A DNA stretch of 64,000 bases from contig NZ_JAELTI010000007.1 of NCBI RefSeq assembly GCF_016428755.1, positions 45,432 to 109,431 on the forward strand. The letters are read 5' to 3'. Each line of letters starts with the position of its first letter. Position 1 is the stretch's first letter. Both the position numbers and the translations under genes were made by a program. Below the pieces are notes generated by a model. The model saw nothing but the letters and a program-made list of their open reading frames with translations. It was not told where the DNA came from and did not search any database. Shown one piece after another: positions 1-8,806 of this stretch. This DNA comes from Allobosea sp. ASV33. Its GTDB lineage: Bacteria; Pseudomonadota; Alphaproteobacteria; Rhizobiales; Beijerinckiaceae.

Positions 1-1182
1 ATCCGCGACCAGCCGGGCGGTGCCGGCCGATTGCGTCAGGCCGAGATGGCCGTGGCCGAAAGCGTAGACCACGCGCGGGGTGGCTCGCGCCCGGCCGATC
101 GCCGGCAGGCTGTCCGGCAGCGAGGGGCGAAAGCCCATCCATTGCACGCCGTCATCGGGCTTGAGCCCGGGCAGGAAGGCGCGGGCCTTGGCCAGCATCG
201 CCTCCGAGCGGCGGAAATTCGGGGGCAGGTCGAGCCCACCGAGCTCGACGGCGCCACCGACGCGGATGCCGATCGACAGGCGGCTGACGACGAAGCCGTG
301 GCCGCCGAAGGTGATCTGGGTGCGCAGATCAAAGGCATCCGGCGGCAGCGTGGTGTTGTAGCCACGCTCGGTCTCGAGCGGGATGCGCTCGCTGAGGCTG
401 CTGGCGATGCGATGGGAGAAGGCTCCGGCGGCCAACACGACCCGTGCGGCCTGTCGCGTCTGGCCGCCACGGGCATGGATCGTGACGCCGCCGTCGACAG
501 GCGCGAGGCTTTCGACCTCCAGCCGTTCGATCGTGCCGCCGCGGGTGCGGAAATGGTCGGCGAGCGCGATCGTGTAGCCTTGCGGGTCGGCGATCGAATA
601 CCAGCCGGGGGTGAAGGTGCCGTGGGTGAAGCGCGGCGCGAGGCCGGGCTGGATCGCGGCCATGGCGGCGGCGTCGAGGTGCTGGAAGGCGATGCCGTGG
701 TCCGCGCGGGCCTGCCAGCCGGGCAGGGAGGCGTCGAGCTCGGCCTTGCCCTCATAGACCTGGAGGTTGCCGTCCTTGCGCAGCATGGCGACGGTGCCGG
801 TTTCCTGCAGGAAAGGTTCCAGCTCCGCCTTGGACAGGTCCATCAGCGCGGTCTGCGCCGCCGTGGAATGGTCGACGCGCGCCGGCGAGCAAGCCCGCCA
901 GAAGCGGAACATCCAGGGCGCGATCTTGAGCGCATAGGCGGGCGGCACCGAAAGCGGCCCGAGCGGATCGAGCAGCCATTTCGGCGTCTTACGCAGGATT
1001 CCGGGCGAGGCCAGCGGCAGGATATCGGTGAAGGCAAAGGCGCCGGCATTGCCGGCCGAGGCGCCCGCGGCCGGCCCCGTCTTGTCCAGCACGGTGACCG
1101 AGAGGCCCCGCCCCTGCGCCGCGATCGCGGCGGAGAGGCCGACCACGCCGGCGCCTATGACGATGACATCGGGATTGGCCAT
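1..1182 (-). CDS. FAD-dependent D-amino acid/hydroxyproline dehydrogenase, partial
   Basis: The reading frame is open from an ATG at 1182 to the window edge, giving 394 visible residues; the C-terminus lies outside. It begins MANPDVIVIGAGVVGLSAA, a Rossmann FAD-binding motif with GxGxxG at residues 10-15, followed by a DAO-type substrate domain of the DadA family. These flavoenzymes oxidise D-amino acids to imino acids and pass electrons to the respiratory chain. It lies 123 bp downstream of a HypD-like gene on the same strand. In rhizobial hydroxyproline catabolism this position is taken by cis-4-hydroxy-D-proline dehydrogenase (HypO), so that substrate is inferred from context. A generic D-amino acid dehydrogenase is the alternative. 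Confidence 0.85.
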   Translation of the reverse strand, partial: MANPDVIVIGAGVVGLSAAIAAQGRGLSVTVLDKTGPAAGASAGNAGAFAFTDILPLASPGILRKTPKWLLDPLGPLSVPPAYALKIAPWMFRFWRACSPARVDHSTAAQTALMDLSKAELEPFLQETGTVAMLRKDGNLQVYEGKAELDASLPGWQARADHGIAFQHLDAAAMAAIQPGLAPRFTHGTFTPGWYSIADPQGYTIALADHFRTRGGTIERLEVESLAPVDGGVTIHARGGQTRQAARVVLAAGAFSHRIASSLSERIPLETERGYNTTLPPDAFDLRTQITFGGHGFVVSRLSIGIRVGGAVELGGLDLPPNFRRSEAMLAKARAFLPGLKPDDGVQWMGFRPSLPDSLPAIGRARATPRVVYAFGHGHLGLTQSAGTARLVAD

Positions 1183-1217
1183 CTGCGGTTGCGCTTCTCG
1201 AATGCAGGCTTGGTCTC

Positions 1218-1244
1218 GCCCCGGACCGGGAGGCGGTCCGGGGC
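1218..1244. repeat. Intergenic hairpin between deaminase and dehydrogenase genes
   Basis: Perfect 10-bp stem (GCCCCGGACC at 1218-1227, complement at 1235-1244) with a 7-nt loop and no T-run. It lies between two co-directional genes and could stabilise or attenuate the operon transcript. Confidence 0.6.
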
Positions 1245-1305
1245 AGCCCGGCATGGAGCCTTTCGGCGCGCGGCGGAAGAGGCTCCGCCGCGCGGGGGCC
1301 TATGA

Positions 1306-2265
1306 TCAGGCCGCCTGCTTCCGGGCGACATTCGCCTTCGACCAGTCGGCATACCAGGCGTCGAACAGCTTGAGCTGGGCTTCGCAATAGCCGCGCTGGC
1401 TGTCGCTCAGCGCATCGGTCTCGTTGAAATGCAGCGTGTATTCCTTGTCGCCCTTCAGCATCATCATGTGCTTGAAGAACAGGACGAGGTCCGGGCCTTC
1501 GTCGAAGGAGGAGAGCACCGCGAGCGCCTGCTCGAGCTCCTGCGCCTGGCGGCGGGCGGTGGCATCGCCGGCGGCGGCGGCCACCGAGAGCTGGCAGAGA
1601 TGCAGCACTTCCTTCGGCAGGACGTTGCCGATGCCGGTGATCGCGCCCGTCGCGCCGCAATTGACGTAGCCATGCACGACGGCGGTATCGACGCCGATCA
1701 TCAGCGAGACGCCGTCGTCGCGGCTGGTGATGCTCTCGGCCGCATAGCGCAGGTCGGCCGCGCCGCCGAACTCCTTGAAGCCGACGAGGTTCGGGTGCTC
1801 GGCGCGTAGCGCGAAGAACAGGTCGGCGCGGGTGGCGAAGCCGTAATAGGGGCTGTTGTAGATCACCGCCGGCAGGTCCGGCGCGGCGGTCAGGATCGCC
1901 TTGAAATGAGCCTTCTGGGCGGCGATGACCGAGCCGCGCGAGAGGACGCGCGGGATCACCATCAGGCCCTGGGCGCCGACCTTCTGGGCATGGGCGGCAT
2001 GTGCCACGGCGGAGGCGGTGTTGACCGCACCGGTGCCGACGATGACCGGGATGCCGGCCTTCACCAGACGCTCGACGCCTTCCATGCGCTGGGCATCGGT
2101 CAGGAGGGGCCAGTCGCCCATCGAGCCGCAATAGACCACGGCGGACATGCCGGCGGCGATCAGCTCCTTGCCCTTGCGGACCAGCGCGTCGAAATCAGGG
2201 GTCCGGTCGGCTTTGCACGGGGTCATCAGCGCGGGGATCACGCCGGAGAAAATCTTGGCCTTCAT
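1306..2265 (-). CDS. hypD: Dihydrodipicolinate synthase-family lyase, HypD-like
   Basis: 319 residues of the class I aldolase DapA/NanA family. The Schiff-base lysine is K164 (VGFKE) and the partner tyrosine is Y136 (IYNSPYYG), both at the usual family spacing; the N-terminal strand ends in ALMTP. The sequence resembles rhizobial delta1-pyrroline-4-hydroxy-2-carboxylate deaminase, which converts the product of hydroxyproline oxidation to alpha-ketoglutarate semialdehyde. Neighbours fit: a DadA-like dehydrogenase downstream and a GntR repressor upstream on the same strand. The start ATG at 2265 follows a purine-rich AGAAGGAGAG stretch. A TTGTCGACAA operator lies about 118 bp upstream. DapA itself is less likely, because the neighbours are catabolic. 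Confidence 0.85.
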   Translation of the reverse strand: MKAKIFSGVIPALMTPCKADRTPDFDALVRKGKELIAAGMSAVVYCGSMGDWPLLTDAQRMEGVERLVKAGIPVIVGTGAVNTASAVAHAAHAQKVGAQGLMVIPRVLSRGSVIAAQKAHFKAILTAAPDLPAVIYNSPYYGFATRADLFFALRAEHPNLVGFKEFGGAADLRYAAESITSRDDGVSLMIGVDTAVVHGYVNCGATGAITGIGNVLPKEVLHLCQLSVAAAAGDATARRQAQELEQALAVLSSFDEGPDLVLFFKHMMMLKGDKEYTLHFNETDALSDSQRGYCEAQLKLFDAWYADWSKANVARKQAA

Positions 2266-2382
2266 CTCGCTCTCCTTCTGGATGTCGTTCTTGCGGAGAC
2301 CCCGCCGCTAGAGCCGGATCCGATCGGCACGCGCTCTGGCGGCGCGCCCCTCCCGAGCTGCTTATAGCGTTTTGCATATTCT

Positions 2383-2392
2383 TTGTCGACAA
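2383..2392. promoter_or_regulatory. GntR/FadR-type operator upstream of hypD
   Basis: TTGTCGACAA, a perfect 10-bp palindrome in an AT-rich stretch between the hypD start and the regulator's stop. The same core occurs upstream of the regulator gene at 3130-3139. FadR-subfamily GntR proteins typically bind TTGTNNACAA-type sites, so this is probably where the adjacent regulator controls hypD. Confidence 0.65.
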
Positions 2393-2408
2393 GAATTACA
2401 CAAGATAC

Positions 2409-3119
2409 TCAGAGTGTGACGTCGAGTCGCTCATCCCCGATCATAAGCTTTTGAATCTGCTGGACGATCTGCTCGGCATGCGCCTTACTGAGGCGGTCGG
2501 CCAGGGCAGTGTCGCGCGCCACGATCGCGGCGATCATCGCCTCGTGCTCGTCGACGAATTGCTGCGGCAAACGGTCGTCATAGGACTGGTAGTAGAGCCG
2601 AAGGAAGCGCCGGCCCTCGTCGAGGAGGCGGCTGAACAGGCTGTTGAAATAGGGATTGCGACCCGCGTCGGCGATGGCGGCATGGAAGGCGGCGTTGGTC
2701 GCGATCATCGCCAGGGCATCCTGCGCCTTCACCGCGGCGGCGAACTCGGCCTGCCGGGCATGGATCGCCTCCAGATCCGCCGGGCGGCGATTCTGGGCGG
2801 CGAGCTGCGTCGTCACCCGGTACATCAGCGTCAGCGCGTCGAAGAAGGGCGACATGTTGAGGAAGTCGAGATTGGCCACCATCGTCGAGCGGTTCGGCAG
2901 CGTATCGATCAAGCCTTCACCGGCCAGGCGGACCAGCGCCTCGCGGATCGGGGTGCGCGACATGCTGAAGCGTTCGGCGAGCTGGACCTCGTCGATCGGG
3001 CTGCCGGGCGCCAGGACGAGATCGAGGATTTCGTCGCGCAGCAGGTCGTAGACGAATTTGACACCCGAGCCGCGCTTGCGCTCTGGAACGGCGGCCGGCT
3101 TGGTCTTGGGGGCTTTCAT
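2409..3119 (-). CDS. GntR/FCD-family transcriptional regulator (HypR-like)
   Basis: 236 residues from the ATG at 3119, which has an AGAGG Shine-Dalgarno about 6 nt upstream. An upstream in-frame ATG at 3170 would place the operator palindrome inside the coding region and is rejected. The N-terminal winged helix (about residues 15-80, with RTPIREALVRLAGEGL) is followed by an all-helical FCD ligand domain. The ligand is presumably an intermediate of the catabolic pathway encoded downstream. A perfect 20-bp palindrome sits just in front of the start and a second copy of its core precedes hypD, so autorepression plus control of hypD is expected. Confidence 0.88.
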   Translation of the reverse strand: MKAPKTKPAAVPERKRGSGVKFVYDLLRDEILDLVLAPGSPIDEVQLAERFSMSRTPIREALVRLAGEGLIDTLPNRSTMVANLDFLNMSPFFDALTLMYRVTTQLAAQNRRPADLEAIHARQAEFAAAVKAQDALAMIATNAAFHAAIADAGRNPYFNSLFSRLLDEGRRFLRLYYQSYDDRLPQQFVDEHEAMIAAIVARDTALADRLSKAHAEQIVQQIQKLMIGDERLDVTL

Positions 3120-3124
3120 GGGAA

Positions 3125-3144
3125 TCCTCTTGTCGACAAGAGGA
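3125..3144. promoter_or_regulatory. 20-bp perfect palindromic operator of the HypR-like regulator
   Basis: TCCTCTTGTCGACAAGAGGA is its own reverse complement and overlaps the Shine-Dalgarno region of the regulator gene. Its central TTGTCGACAA is repeated at 2383-2392. The position suggests direct autorepression. Confidence 0.75.
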
Positions 3145-3263
3145 ATACGGGCGGCGCGGCACTTGATCAATCAAAGACCTGCGGGGCGGCGACGATAACT
3201 GCCCGTCAGACCTCATCCATTCGGATTGCAGCGAAAACCGTCGAGAAGTCTTTTGGGCCTCGT

Positions 3264-4046
3264 TCAGCGGGCGGAAGGCATCGCGGCGACGGAGAGGCCG
3301 GTCACGCCATGCTTGGCGATCAGCCGCGCGACGGTCCCGGTTTCGATCGCCGCCGCGACGAAGCGCGTGAGGTAATCGAGGGCGATGCCGGATGTCTTGG
3401 GCGTACCCAGCGCCTGCTGGACGGCCATGAAGCGGCCGGGCAGCATCCGCGAGCCCGGCAGCGTCTTTTCGTCCTCGATCAGCTTCGGCCGCAAGCCGGC
3501 GAGCGCATCGAGCTTCCGGTCGACGAAATGCCGGTAGGCACCATCGAAGCCCTCGCCGCTCACAAGCTCGGCCGCCTGGATATTCCGCTCGAGCCAAAGT
3601 CCATAGGCCGTGCGGGCCGCGACCGCGATGCGCCGCCCCTTCCGGTCGACCTCTCCTACCGACCGCAGATCCGAGCCCTGCGGCACGAGATAAGTCGCTT
3701 CGATCTCAGTATAGGCAGGCGTGAAATCGATCACGGCGGCGCGCTGCGGCTCGGCCCCGACGAGAGCGACATCCCATTCGTCGCGCTCCGCCGCATCGGC
3801 GAGCGGGCCGGGCGATTCATAGGGGACATAGGCGAGCGGCAGGCCAAGGCATTCGGCCAGGATCGCGGCCATGTCCGGCGAGACCCCGGCCGGGCCGCCA
3901 TCGGCCGTGCGACTGGAAACCAGCAGGAAGTTCGACAGGTTGATGCCGGCCCGCAGCACGCCATGGCGCGAGAGCGCCTGGCGGACCGCTTCGGGTGGCG
4001 CACCGATGATCGCGCCGATCCGTTGGGCTTCTTCGGTCATCGTCAT
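3264..4046 (-). CDS. Periplasmic-binding-protein-like (SBP_bac_3) domain protein
   Basis: About 260 residues from the ATG at 4046 (a second ATG follows at 4040). The body matches the type 2 solute-binding fold of amino-acid ABC transporters, for example GINLSNFLLVSS near residue 30 and DVALVGAEPQRAAVIDFTPAY near residue 90. No signal peptide is visible from the chosen start, and the in-frame upstream stretch is Arg-rich and unlike coding sequence. Either the protein is cytoplasmic, perhaps a sensor or enzyme on this fold, or its start is misread. No permease or ATPase lies beside it. Its proximity to the hydroxyproline genes suggests, but does not show, amino-acid binding. Confidence 0.72.
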   Translation of the reverse strand: MTMTEEAQRIGAIIGAPPEAVRQALSRHGVLRAGINLSNFLLVSSRTADGGPAGVSPDMAAILAECLGLPLAYVPYESPGPLADAAERDEWDVALVGAEPQRAAVIDFTPAYTEIEATYLVPQGSDLRSVGEVDRKGRRIAVAARTAYGLWLERNIQAAELVSGEGFDGAYRHFVDRKLDALAGLRPKLIEDEKTLPGSRMLPGRFMAVQQALGTPKTSGIALDYLTRFVAAAIETGTVARLIAKHGVTGLSVAAMPSAR

Positions 4047-4239
4047 GCCGTCCGAGGGGTTTCGGTGACGAGCGTGTCGAAGCGCTTCGCTCCAATCTTT
4101 GGAAAGACATCTGAGGGGCGCGAGGGGGAGCCGGTCAGCACGGTGTCGATAGCCTTGTCGATCGCAGGAAAGCTGGCGAAGGCGCGCAGCTTCCGCTTTT
4201 CGCGGGGCTATCGCAACAGTCTGCCGCAAGGCGTGATCG

Positions 4240-5418
4240 TCAGCAGCCGATCACCTTGAACTCGACGCGGCGGTCGAGCGCGTCGCTGGCATCGTCCTTG
4301 CCGGTTCCGACGAGGTTCTCCTTGTAGCCGCGGCCGGTCGCGATCATCCGGCCGCGATTGTCGGGCGCGCCGGTCAGCAGGAGATCCATGACGAATTGCG
4401 CCCGCAAGGTGGAGAGCCGTTCGTTCACCTGCGGCAAGCCGGTATGCGAGGTGTGGCCGACGATCTCCAGGCAGGCGCCCTTCTGGCGGGAGCGGGTCGC
4501 GATCTGGCTCAGCCACATCGGATAGGGATCGGTGATCTGGCGATCGTCGACGAATTGCGTCGTGCCGGGCTTGAACAGCAGCTTGACCATCAGGCGGTCG
4601 GAGGCGAGGCCGTAATCGATCAGGTCGCCGAAGGCGTCGACCATGTCCTCGCGCCGGGCGAGCTTGCTGGCGGCGAGATAGGTGCCGATCCGGACGCGGT
4701 GCTGCTCGCCGCCGGGCAATTTGCGCGCCGTCCGGTAGAAGGCCAGCGCCTCGCGGAAATGCTGGGTCTCGTAGGCGAGAATGCCGTCATTGATCAGCGC
4801 GTTGGCGGTCAGCGTCTGGACATAGCCGGCGTCGATCGGGTCGCCCAGCTTGGTGCCCTGGCAGGTCTTGATATAGGCGTCCGTGGCCTGATCCTTGGCC
4901 CAGAGCGGGGAGTCCCGATAGTAGAGCGTCGGCGTGGTATCGACGCCCTCGATACGGGCGCGGGATACGCCCTTGGAGACAACGCTGTTGGATTTGAGAT
5001 CGGCCAGCGTCAGGCAGATCCGGTAGGCATCGCGCGGCCCATCGGCGACGCCCTGGTTGTTCACGGCGGTGAAGGTGCCGACCAGCACCACCGGCTTGCT
5101 GGCGAGGGCCTCGCTGTCGAAGGGCAGGACGGTGAAGCGCGGATAGTTCGCCTTGACCATCTCCATCAGCGTCGCCTGCATCGAGCGCGTCGCGGCCGAT
5201 TGCGCGCCGGAGGCTGCGTCGATCAGCGGGTCGATGACGAGATTGACCTTGTCGCCGGAGACGGTCGCCTTGGCGAACAGATCGTCCGCGGCCTTGCGGA
5301 GCGCATCCGCGAAGGGTACCGGCGTCGGCGGCGGCGGTGTCTGGGCGATAGCCGCGGGCGTGCCCGCCAGCAGGGCCAGTCCGACCATGGCGGTCTTGAA
5401 GCGGACCAGGCTCGTCAT
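4240..5418 (-). CDS. OmpA-like domain envelope protein with signal peptide
   Basis: 392 residues with a clear Sec signal peptide ending near AIAQ (residue 26). A Pro-rich linker is followed by an N-terminal domain without an obvious family (about 30-260) that contains a tetratricopeptide-like stretch near 210-250. An OmpA/MotB peptidoglycan-binding domain occupies about 270-392, with EIVGHTSHTG and a closing DRRVEFKVIGC. It starts 50 bp downstream of the caspase gene on the same strand with a GGAGAGG ribosome site, so the two are probably co-transcribed. The likely location is periplasmic, attached to peptidoglycan. Its function with the caspase is unknown. Confidence 0.83.
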   Translation of the reverse strand: MTSLVRFKTAMVGLALLAGTPAAIAQTPPPPTPVPFADALRKAADDLFAKATVSGDKVNLVIDPLIDAASGAQSAATRSMQATLMEMVKANYPRFTVLPFDSEALASKPVVLVGTFTAVNNQGVADGPRDAYRICLTLADLKSNSVVSKGVSRARIEGVDTTPTLYYRDSPLWAKDQATDAYIKTCQGTKLGDPIDAGYVQTLTANALINDGILAYETQHFREALAFYRTARKLPGGEQHRVRIGTYLAASKLARREDMVDAFGDLIDYGLASDRLMVKLLFKPGTTQFVDDRQITDPYPMWLSQIATRSRQKGACLEIVGHTSHTGLPQVNERLSTLRAQFVMDLLLTGAPDNRGRMIATGRGYKENLVGTGKDDASDALDRRVEFKVIGC

Positions 5419-5467
5419 GCCTCACCTCTCCAGTTCGGGCCGGGCGCTTCGCCTCGGCCACCTTGCA

Positions 5468-6913
5468 TCAGCGGCATTGCCGCAATTGTTCGCGCGCCGC
5501 GGGCGTGAGATCGCCGAGCTGAGCACGCATCAGGAGTTCGGCACACTCGCCGGAGGCCCGCCCTCTCGGCGCGGCCTCCGCTGGGCGCGCGGGCACGCCC
5601 GGCATGGCGACGGGTTGAGTCGAGCGGTTCTGCGGCATCGCCCCGGGTGCGCCGAGCCGTGCGGCCATGGCCTGCTCGACAGTCCGGCGTTCCTCGGCAA
5701 GGCGCTGCTTTTCCGTTTCGATCGCCGCGAGCTCGGATTCGCGGCGGGCAAGCTCGTCGGCGAGGCGCGCGCGCTCGGCCTTGTCCTGCGCACGCGGCGG
5801 GGGCGGGGCAGGGGCGACCGCGACAGGCGCGGAGCCCGGAGCCGGCAAGGGCGGCGGGACGCCGACCGCATCGCCGATATCCTTACGGGCAAGGTCGTCG
5901 GCAGCCTGCCGCCGGCCCTGTTCCGCCTTTTCCAAACGCTGGAGCAGGGCGCGCTCGCGCTCGGCGAATTCGCGCACGAGCTTGTCGCGCTCGGTCGAGA
6001 CCGAGGAGCGGCGTTCGAGCAGATCGAGCCGCGTGCGCGCATCGATGGCGAAGAAGCTTTGCGGATAGCGCTGGATGAAGGCCTGCAGGGCGGTGGGATC
6101 GTCGCTGGCGCGGATGCGGCGCCAGACATCGGCATCCGTCTCCTCGCGATTGAGGTAGAAATCGCCGAGCAGTGAGAGCGACAGTTCCGGTGTCTGCCGG
6201 CCGGCGGTGGAATCGTAGACGCTCTTCTGCACGCGGCGGAACAGCGCCGCGACTTCCAGGCCGGGCTGGTCGATCTCGCGCACCAGCGCGGCGGTGAAGG
6301 GGCTGTTGCGGCCAGCGCCGTCGGCGGCGACATCGTTCGCCTGCGTCGCATAGGCGATGACCATGCCTTGCGCGCGCTGGACGGGAGCGAGACCGGACGC
6401 GACCGAGAAGCCGCGCGTCGCCTGCCGCTTGGCGAGCAACCCGACGAAGGGGTTGTTGCGGCAGGCGTCGAGCACCATGATCTTCACGCCCTTGGCATAG
6501 TTCAGGGCGGTGACGACGTCGTTGAGCCGGGTCGTCTCGTACTGGACGCCCACCTCGTCCTCGATCTTCGCCTCGACCGGAACGAGATAGTTCTCGCCGT
6601 TGAACTGGAAGCCGTGGCCGGCGAAATAGAACATCGCGGCATCGGCATCCTGGGCCAGCCGGGCAAAGCGCGTCAGCGCCGCATCCATGCCGCGCTTGTC
6701 GAGATCGATACCGTCGACCACCTCGAAACCGACCTTGCGCAGCGCGACCACCATGTCGCGCGCGTCGTTCACGGTGTTCGGCAGGACGGGGGCGTTGCGA
6801 TAGCTGGAATTGCCGATGACCAGCGCGACGCGGCGCTCAGGCGGCGTCTCGGCCAGGGCGAGGCCGGAGAGCAGCAGGAGGATCAAGCCGCAGAGCCGGG
6901 CGACGAGGGTCAT
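5468..6913 (-). CDS. Secreted caspase-family (C14) peptidase
   Basis: 481 residues. A signal peptide (MTLVARLCGLILLLLSGLAL) precedes a caspase p20-like domain (about 27-250). The catalytic dyad is present: His100 in FYFAGHGF and Cys151 in VLDACRNNPF. The C-terminal half carries a long coiled-coil or charged stretch (about 290-340 and 375-415) and Pro-rich linkers, ending in a short Cys-containing motif (CAELL...QLRQC). Bacterial homologues are called metacaspase-like or EcaA-type and often occur with SUMF1 or OmpA proteins. It leads the OmpA gene and is divergent from the DUF4399/caspase-SUMF1 operon. Confidence 0.88.
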   Translation of the reverse strand: MTLVARLCGLILLLLSGLALAETPPERRVALVIGNSSYRNAPVLPNTVNDARDMVVALRKVGFEVVDGIDLDKRGMDAALTRFARLAQDADAAMFYFAGHGFQFNGENYLVPVEAKIEDEVGVQYETTRLNDVVTALNYAKGVKIMVLDACRNNPFVGLLAKRQATRGFSVASGLAPVQRAQGMVIAYATQANDVAADGAGRNSPFTAALVREIDQPGLEVAALFRRVQKSVYDSTAGRQTPELSLSLLGDFYLNREETDADVWRRIRASDDPTALQAFIQRYPQSFFAIDARTRLDLLERRSSVSTERDKLVREFAERERALLQRLEKAEQGRRQAADDLARKDIGDAVGVPPPLPAPGSAPVAVAPAPPPPRAQDKAERARLADELARRESELAAIETEKQRLAEERRTVEQAMAARLGAPGAMPQNRSTQPVAMPGVPARPAEAAPRGRASGECAELLMRAQLGDLTPAAREQLRQCR

Positions 6914-7081
6914 GGGCGCATCCTGGAGGCAGCCGGCCGCCTCTACGTCATGCTAATGCATGACCCCCTCCATCTCCAGAACAAAGCATAGTCCTTTATC
7001 GAAACGGGACGGCGTTTTGCTTGAAGGCTCTCATGGCTGCTGATAGCCTTCCGTCCATCTTCTCGCGGAAGGAAGACGCTG

Positions 7082-8341
7082 ATGCTACGCATTGCGCCGG
7101 CGCTTCTCGTGTTGGGTCTGGCCTTGGTGATGCCGCTGGCCGGAACGTCGGCGCAGGAGCGCGCCCGGCAGCGCAGCCCGGCCCCTGCCTCCGCGCGTCT
7201 TTCCTTCATCGGTCTCGCCGACAAGGCGCAGGTTCCCGCCAAGCTCACGGTGCGCTTCGCGATCACCGGCATGGAGGTCGTCCCGGCCGGGCAGGCGGCG
7301 CGCAATGGCGGACATCACCATCTGTTGATCGACACCGAATTGCCGCCGCTCGACCAGCCGATCCCGAGCGATTTCAACCATATCCATTTCGGCGGCGGGC
7401 AGACCGAGGCCGAGATCGCGCTGACGCCGGGCAAGCATACGCTGCAACTGCTCTTCGCCGACCACAACCATGTGCCGCATGACCCGCCCATCATGTCCGA
7501 GCGCATCACGGTCGAGGTTCCGGCAACGCCGGCCGAGAAGCCACGCTCGGTCGCCGCGCCGGGCGCGCGCGTCTTCTTCATCGACTTGCAGGACGGCGCG
7601 ACGATCCCGAGCCATGCCAGGGTCCGTTTCGGGGCAGAAGGCATCACAGTGACGCCGGCCGGAACCAGCAGTCCGAATGGCGGCCACCACCATCTCCTCG
7701 TCGACACAGAACTGCCGGCGCTCGACCGCGAGATTCCCAGCGACTTCAACCATCTGCATTTTGGGCGCGGACAGACCGAGGCCGAAATCTCGCTGCCGCC
7801 GGGCGAACACACCTTGCAATTGCTGATGGGCGATCACGAGCATGTGCCGCATGATCCGCCGGTGGTCTCGCAGCGCATCCGGGTCCGCGTCGTCGGCGAC
7901 GGGCAGCCCGTCGCTGCCGCGCAGCCGGCGCTGCATGCCCATGGCGCCGGCACTGCCCGCACGCCCTCGCCCAACGATGCCGCCGTCTATTTCGTCTATC
8001 CGCGGGATGGCGACCGGATCTACCCGACCTCGACGATCCGCTTCGGCCTGCGCAACATGGGCGTGGCGCCGGCCGGCGTCGCCAAGCCGAATACCGGCCA
8101 TCATCATCTGCTGGTCGATACCGCGCCGCCGCCTTTCGATGCACCGATTCCGGCCGATCTCAACCATATCCATCTCGGCGGCGGCCAGACCGAATACCGG
8201 GTGACCCTGCCGAACGGGCGGCACACGCTGCAGCTCCTGCTCGCCGACGAAAACCATCTGCCGCACGATCCGCCGGTGATCTCGGAGCGCATCACGGTGA
8301 TCGTGGCGCCGGGCGGGCCGAACGCGAGGAGGCGCCGGTGA
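7082..8341 (+). CDS. Exported protein with three tandem DUF4399 domains
   Basis: 419 residues. A signal peptide ends around GTSAQ (residue 25), followed by three copies of a His-rich domain at about 38-145, 160-268 and 295-405. Each copy carries GHHHLL, an H-I/L-H-F/L-G motif, HTLQLL and an H-x-PHDPP motif, the hallmark of DUF4399. Most family members carry a single domain, so this is an internal triplication. The regularly spaced histidines suggest metal binding, which is inference. A GGAAG ribosome site precedes the ATG. Its stop overlaps the next gene's start (TGATG), so translation is coupled with the single-domain paralogue. Confidence 0.85.
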   Translation: MLRIAPALLVLGLALVMPLAGTSAQERARQRSPAPASARLSFIGLADKAQVPAKLTVRFAITGMEVVPAGQAARNGGHHHLLIDTELPPLDQPIPSDFNHIHFGGGQTEAEIALTPGKHTLQLLFADHNHVPHDPPIMSERITVEVPATPAEKPRSVAAPGARVFFIDLQDGATIPSHARVRFGAEGITVTPAGTSSPNGGHHHLLVDTELPALDREIPSDFNHLHFGRGQTEAEISLPPGEHTLQLLMGDHEHVPHDPPVVSQRIRVRVVGDGQPVAAAQPALHAHGAGTARTPSPNDAAVYFVYPRDGDRIYPTSTIRFGLRNMGVAPAGVAKPNTGHHHLLVDTAPPPFDAPIPADLNHIHLGGGQTEYRVTLPNGRHTLQLLLADENHLPHDPPVISERITVIVAPGGPNARRRR

Positions 8342-8784
8342 TGTCGCGAACCCGCATCGCAGCCGCCGGCCTTTTAGCGCTGGTGGCGTGGCAGGGCCTC
8401 CCCGCGGAAGCCGTCGCGCAGACGCCAGCGCGCCAAACCGCGCCGCCGGGCGCGCAGGTCTATTTCCATTACCCGATCGATGGCCTGAGCGTGCCGGAGC
8501 GCTTCACCGTGCGGATCGGCCTGCGCGGCATGGGCGTTGCGCCGGCCGGCGTCAATCATGCGCGGACCGGGCATCACCACCTGCTGATCGACACCGATCC
8601 CGGCCCGCCGGACCAGCCGATCCCGTCCGACTACAACAACATCCATCTCGGCAACGGCCAGACCGAGGTGGTGGTGACTCTGCCCAAGGGCCGGCACACG
8701 CTGCAACTGCTGCTCGGCGACTACACTCATACGCCGCATAATCCGCCCGTGATGTCGCAGAAGATCACGATCAATGTCCGCTAG
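8341..8784 (+). CDS. Exported single-domain DUF4399 protein
   Basis: 147 residues from the ATG at 8341. A GTG three bases earlier is possible, but GAGGAGG at about 8 nt fits the ATG. The signal peptide ends near AVAQ and one DUF4399 domain fills the rest, with GHHHLL, an NIHLG motif and HTLQLL. It is closest to the third domain of the upstream protein, consistent with tandem duplication. One-base stop/start overlap upstream and immediate continuation into the caspase-SUMF1 gene indicate a three-gene operon. The function is unknown; a periplasmic metal-binding role is possible. Confidence 0.83.
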   Translation: MSRTRIAAAGLLALVAWQGLPAEAVAQTPARQTAPPGAQVYFHYPIDGLSVPERFTVRIGLRGMGVAPAGVNHARTGHHHLLIDTDPGPPDQPIPSDYNNIHLGNGQTEVVVTLPKGRHTLQLLLGDYTHTPHNPPVMSQKITINVR

Positions 8785-8806
8785 AGGGAAAGGATACCGT
8801 CGGGCG

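Noticed and set aside
2451..4259. Long plus-strand open frame of about 600 codons
   Set aside because: Lies antisense to the GntR and binding-protein genes. Composition is Arg/Gly/Asp-rich shadow typical of GC-rich antisense frames, with no domain motif.
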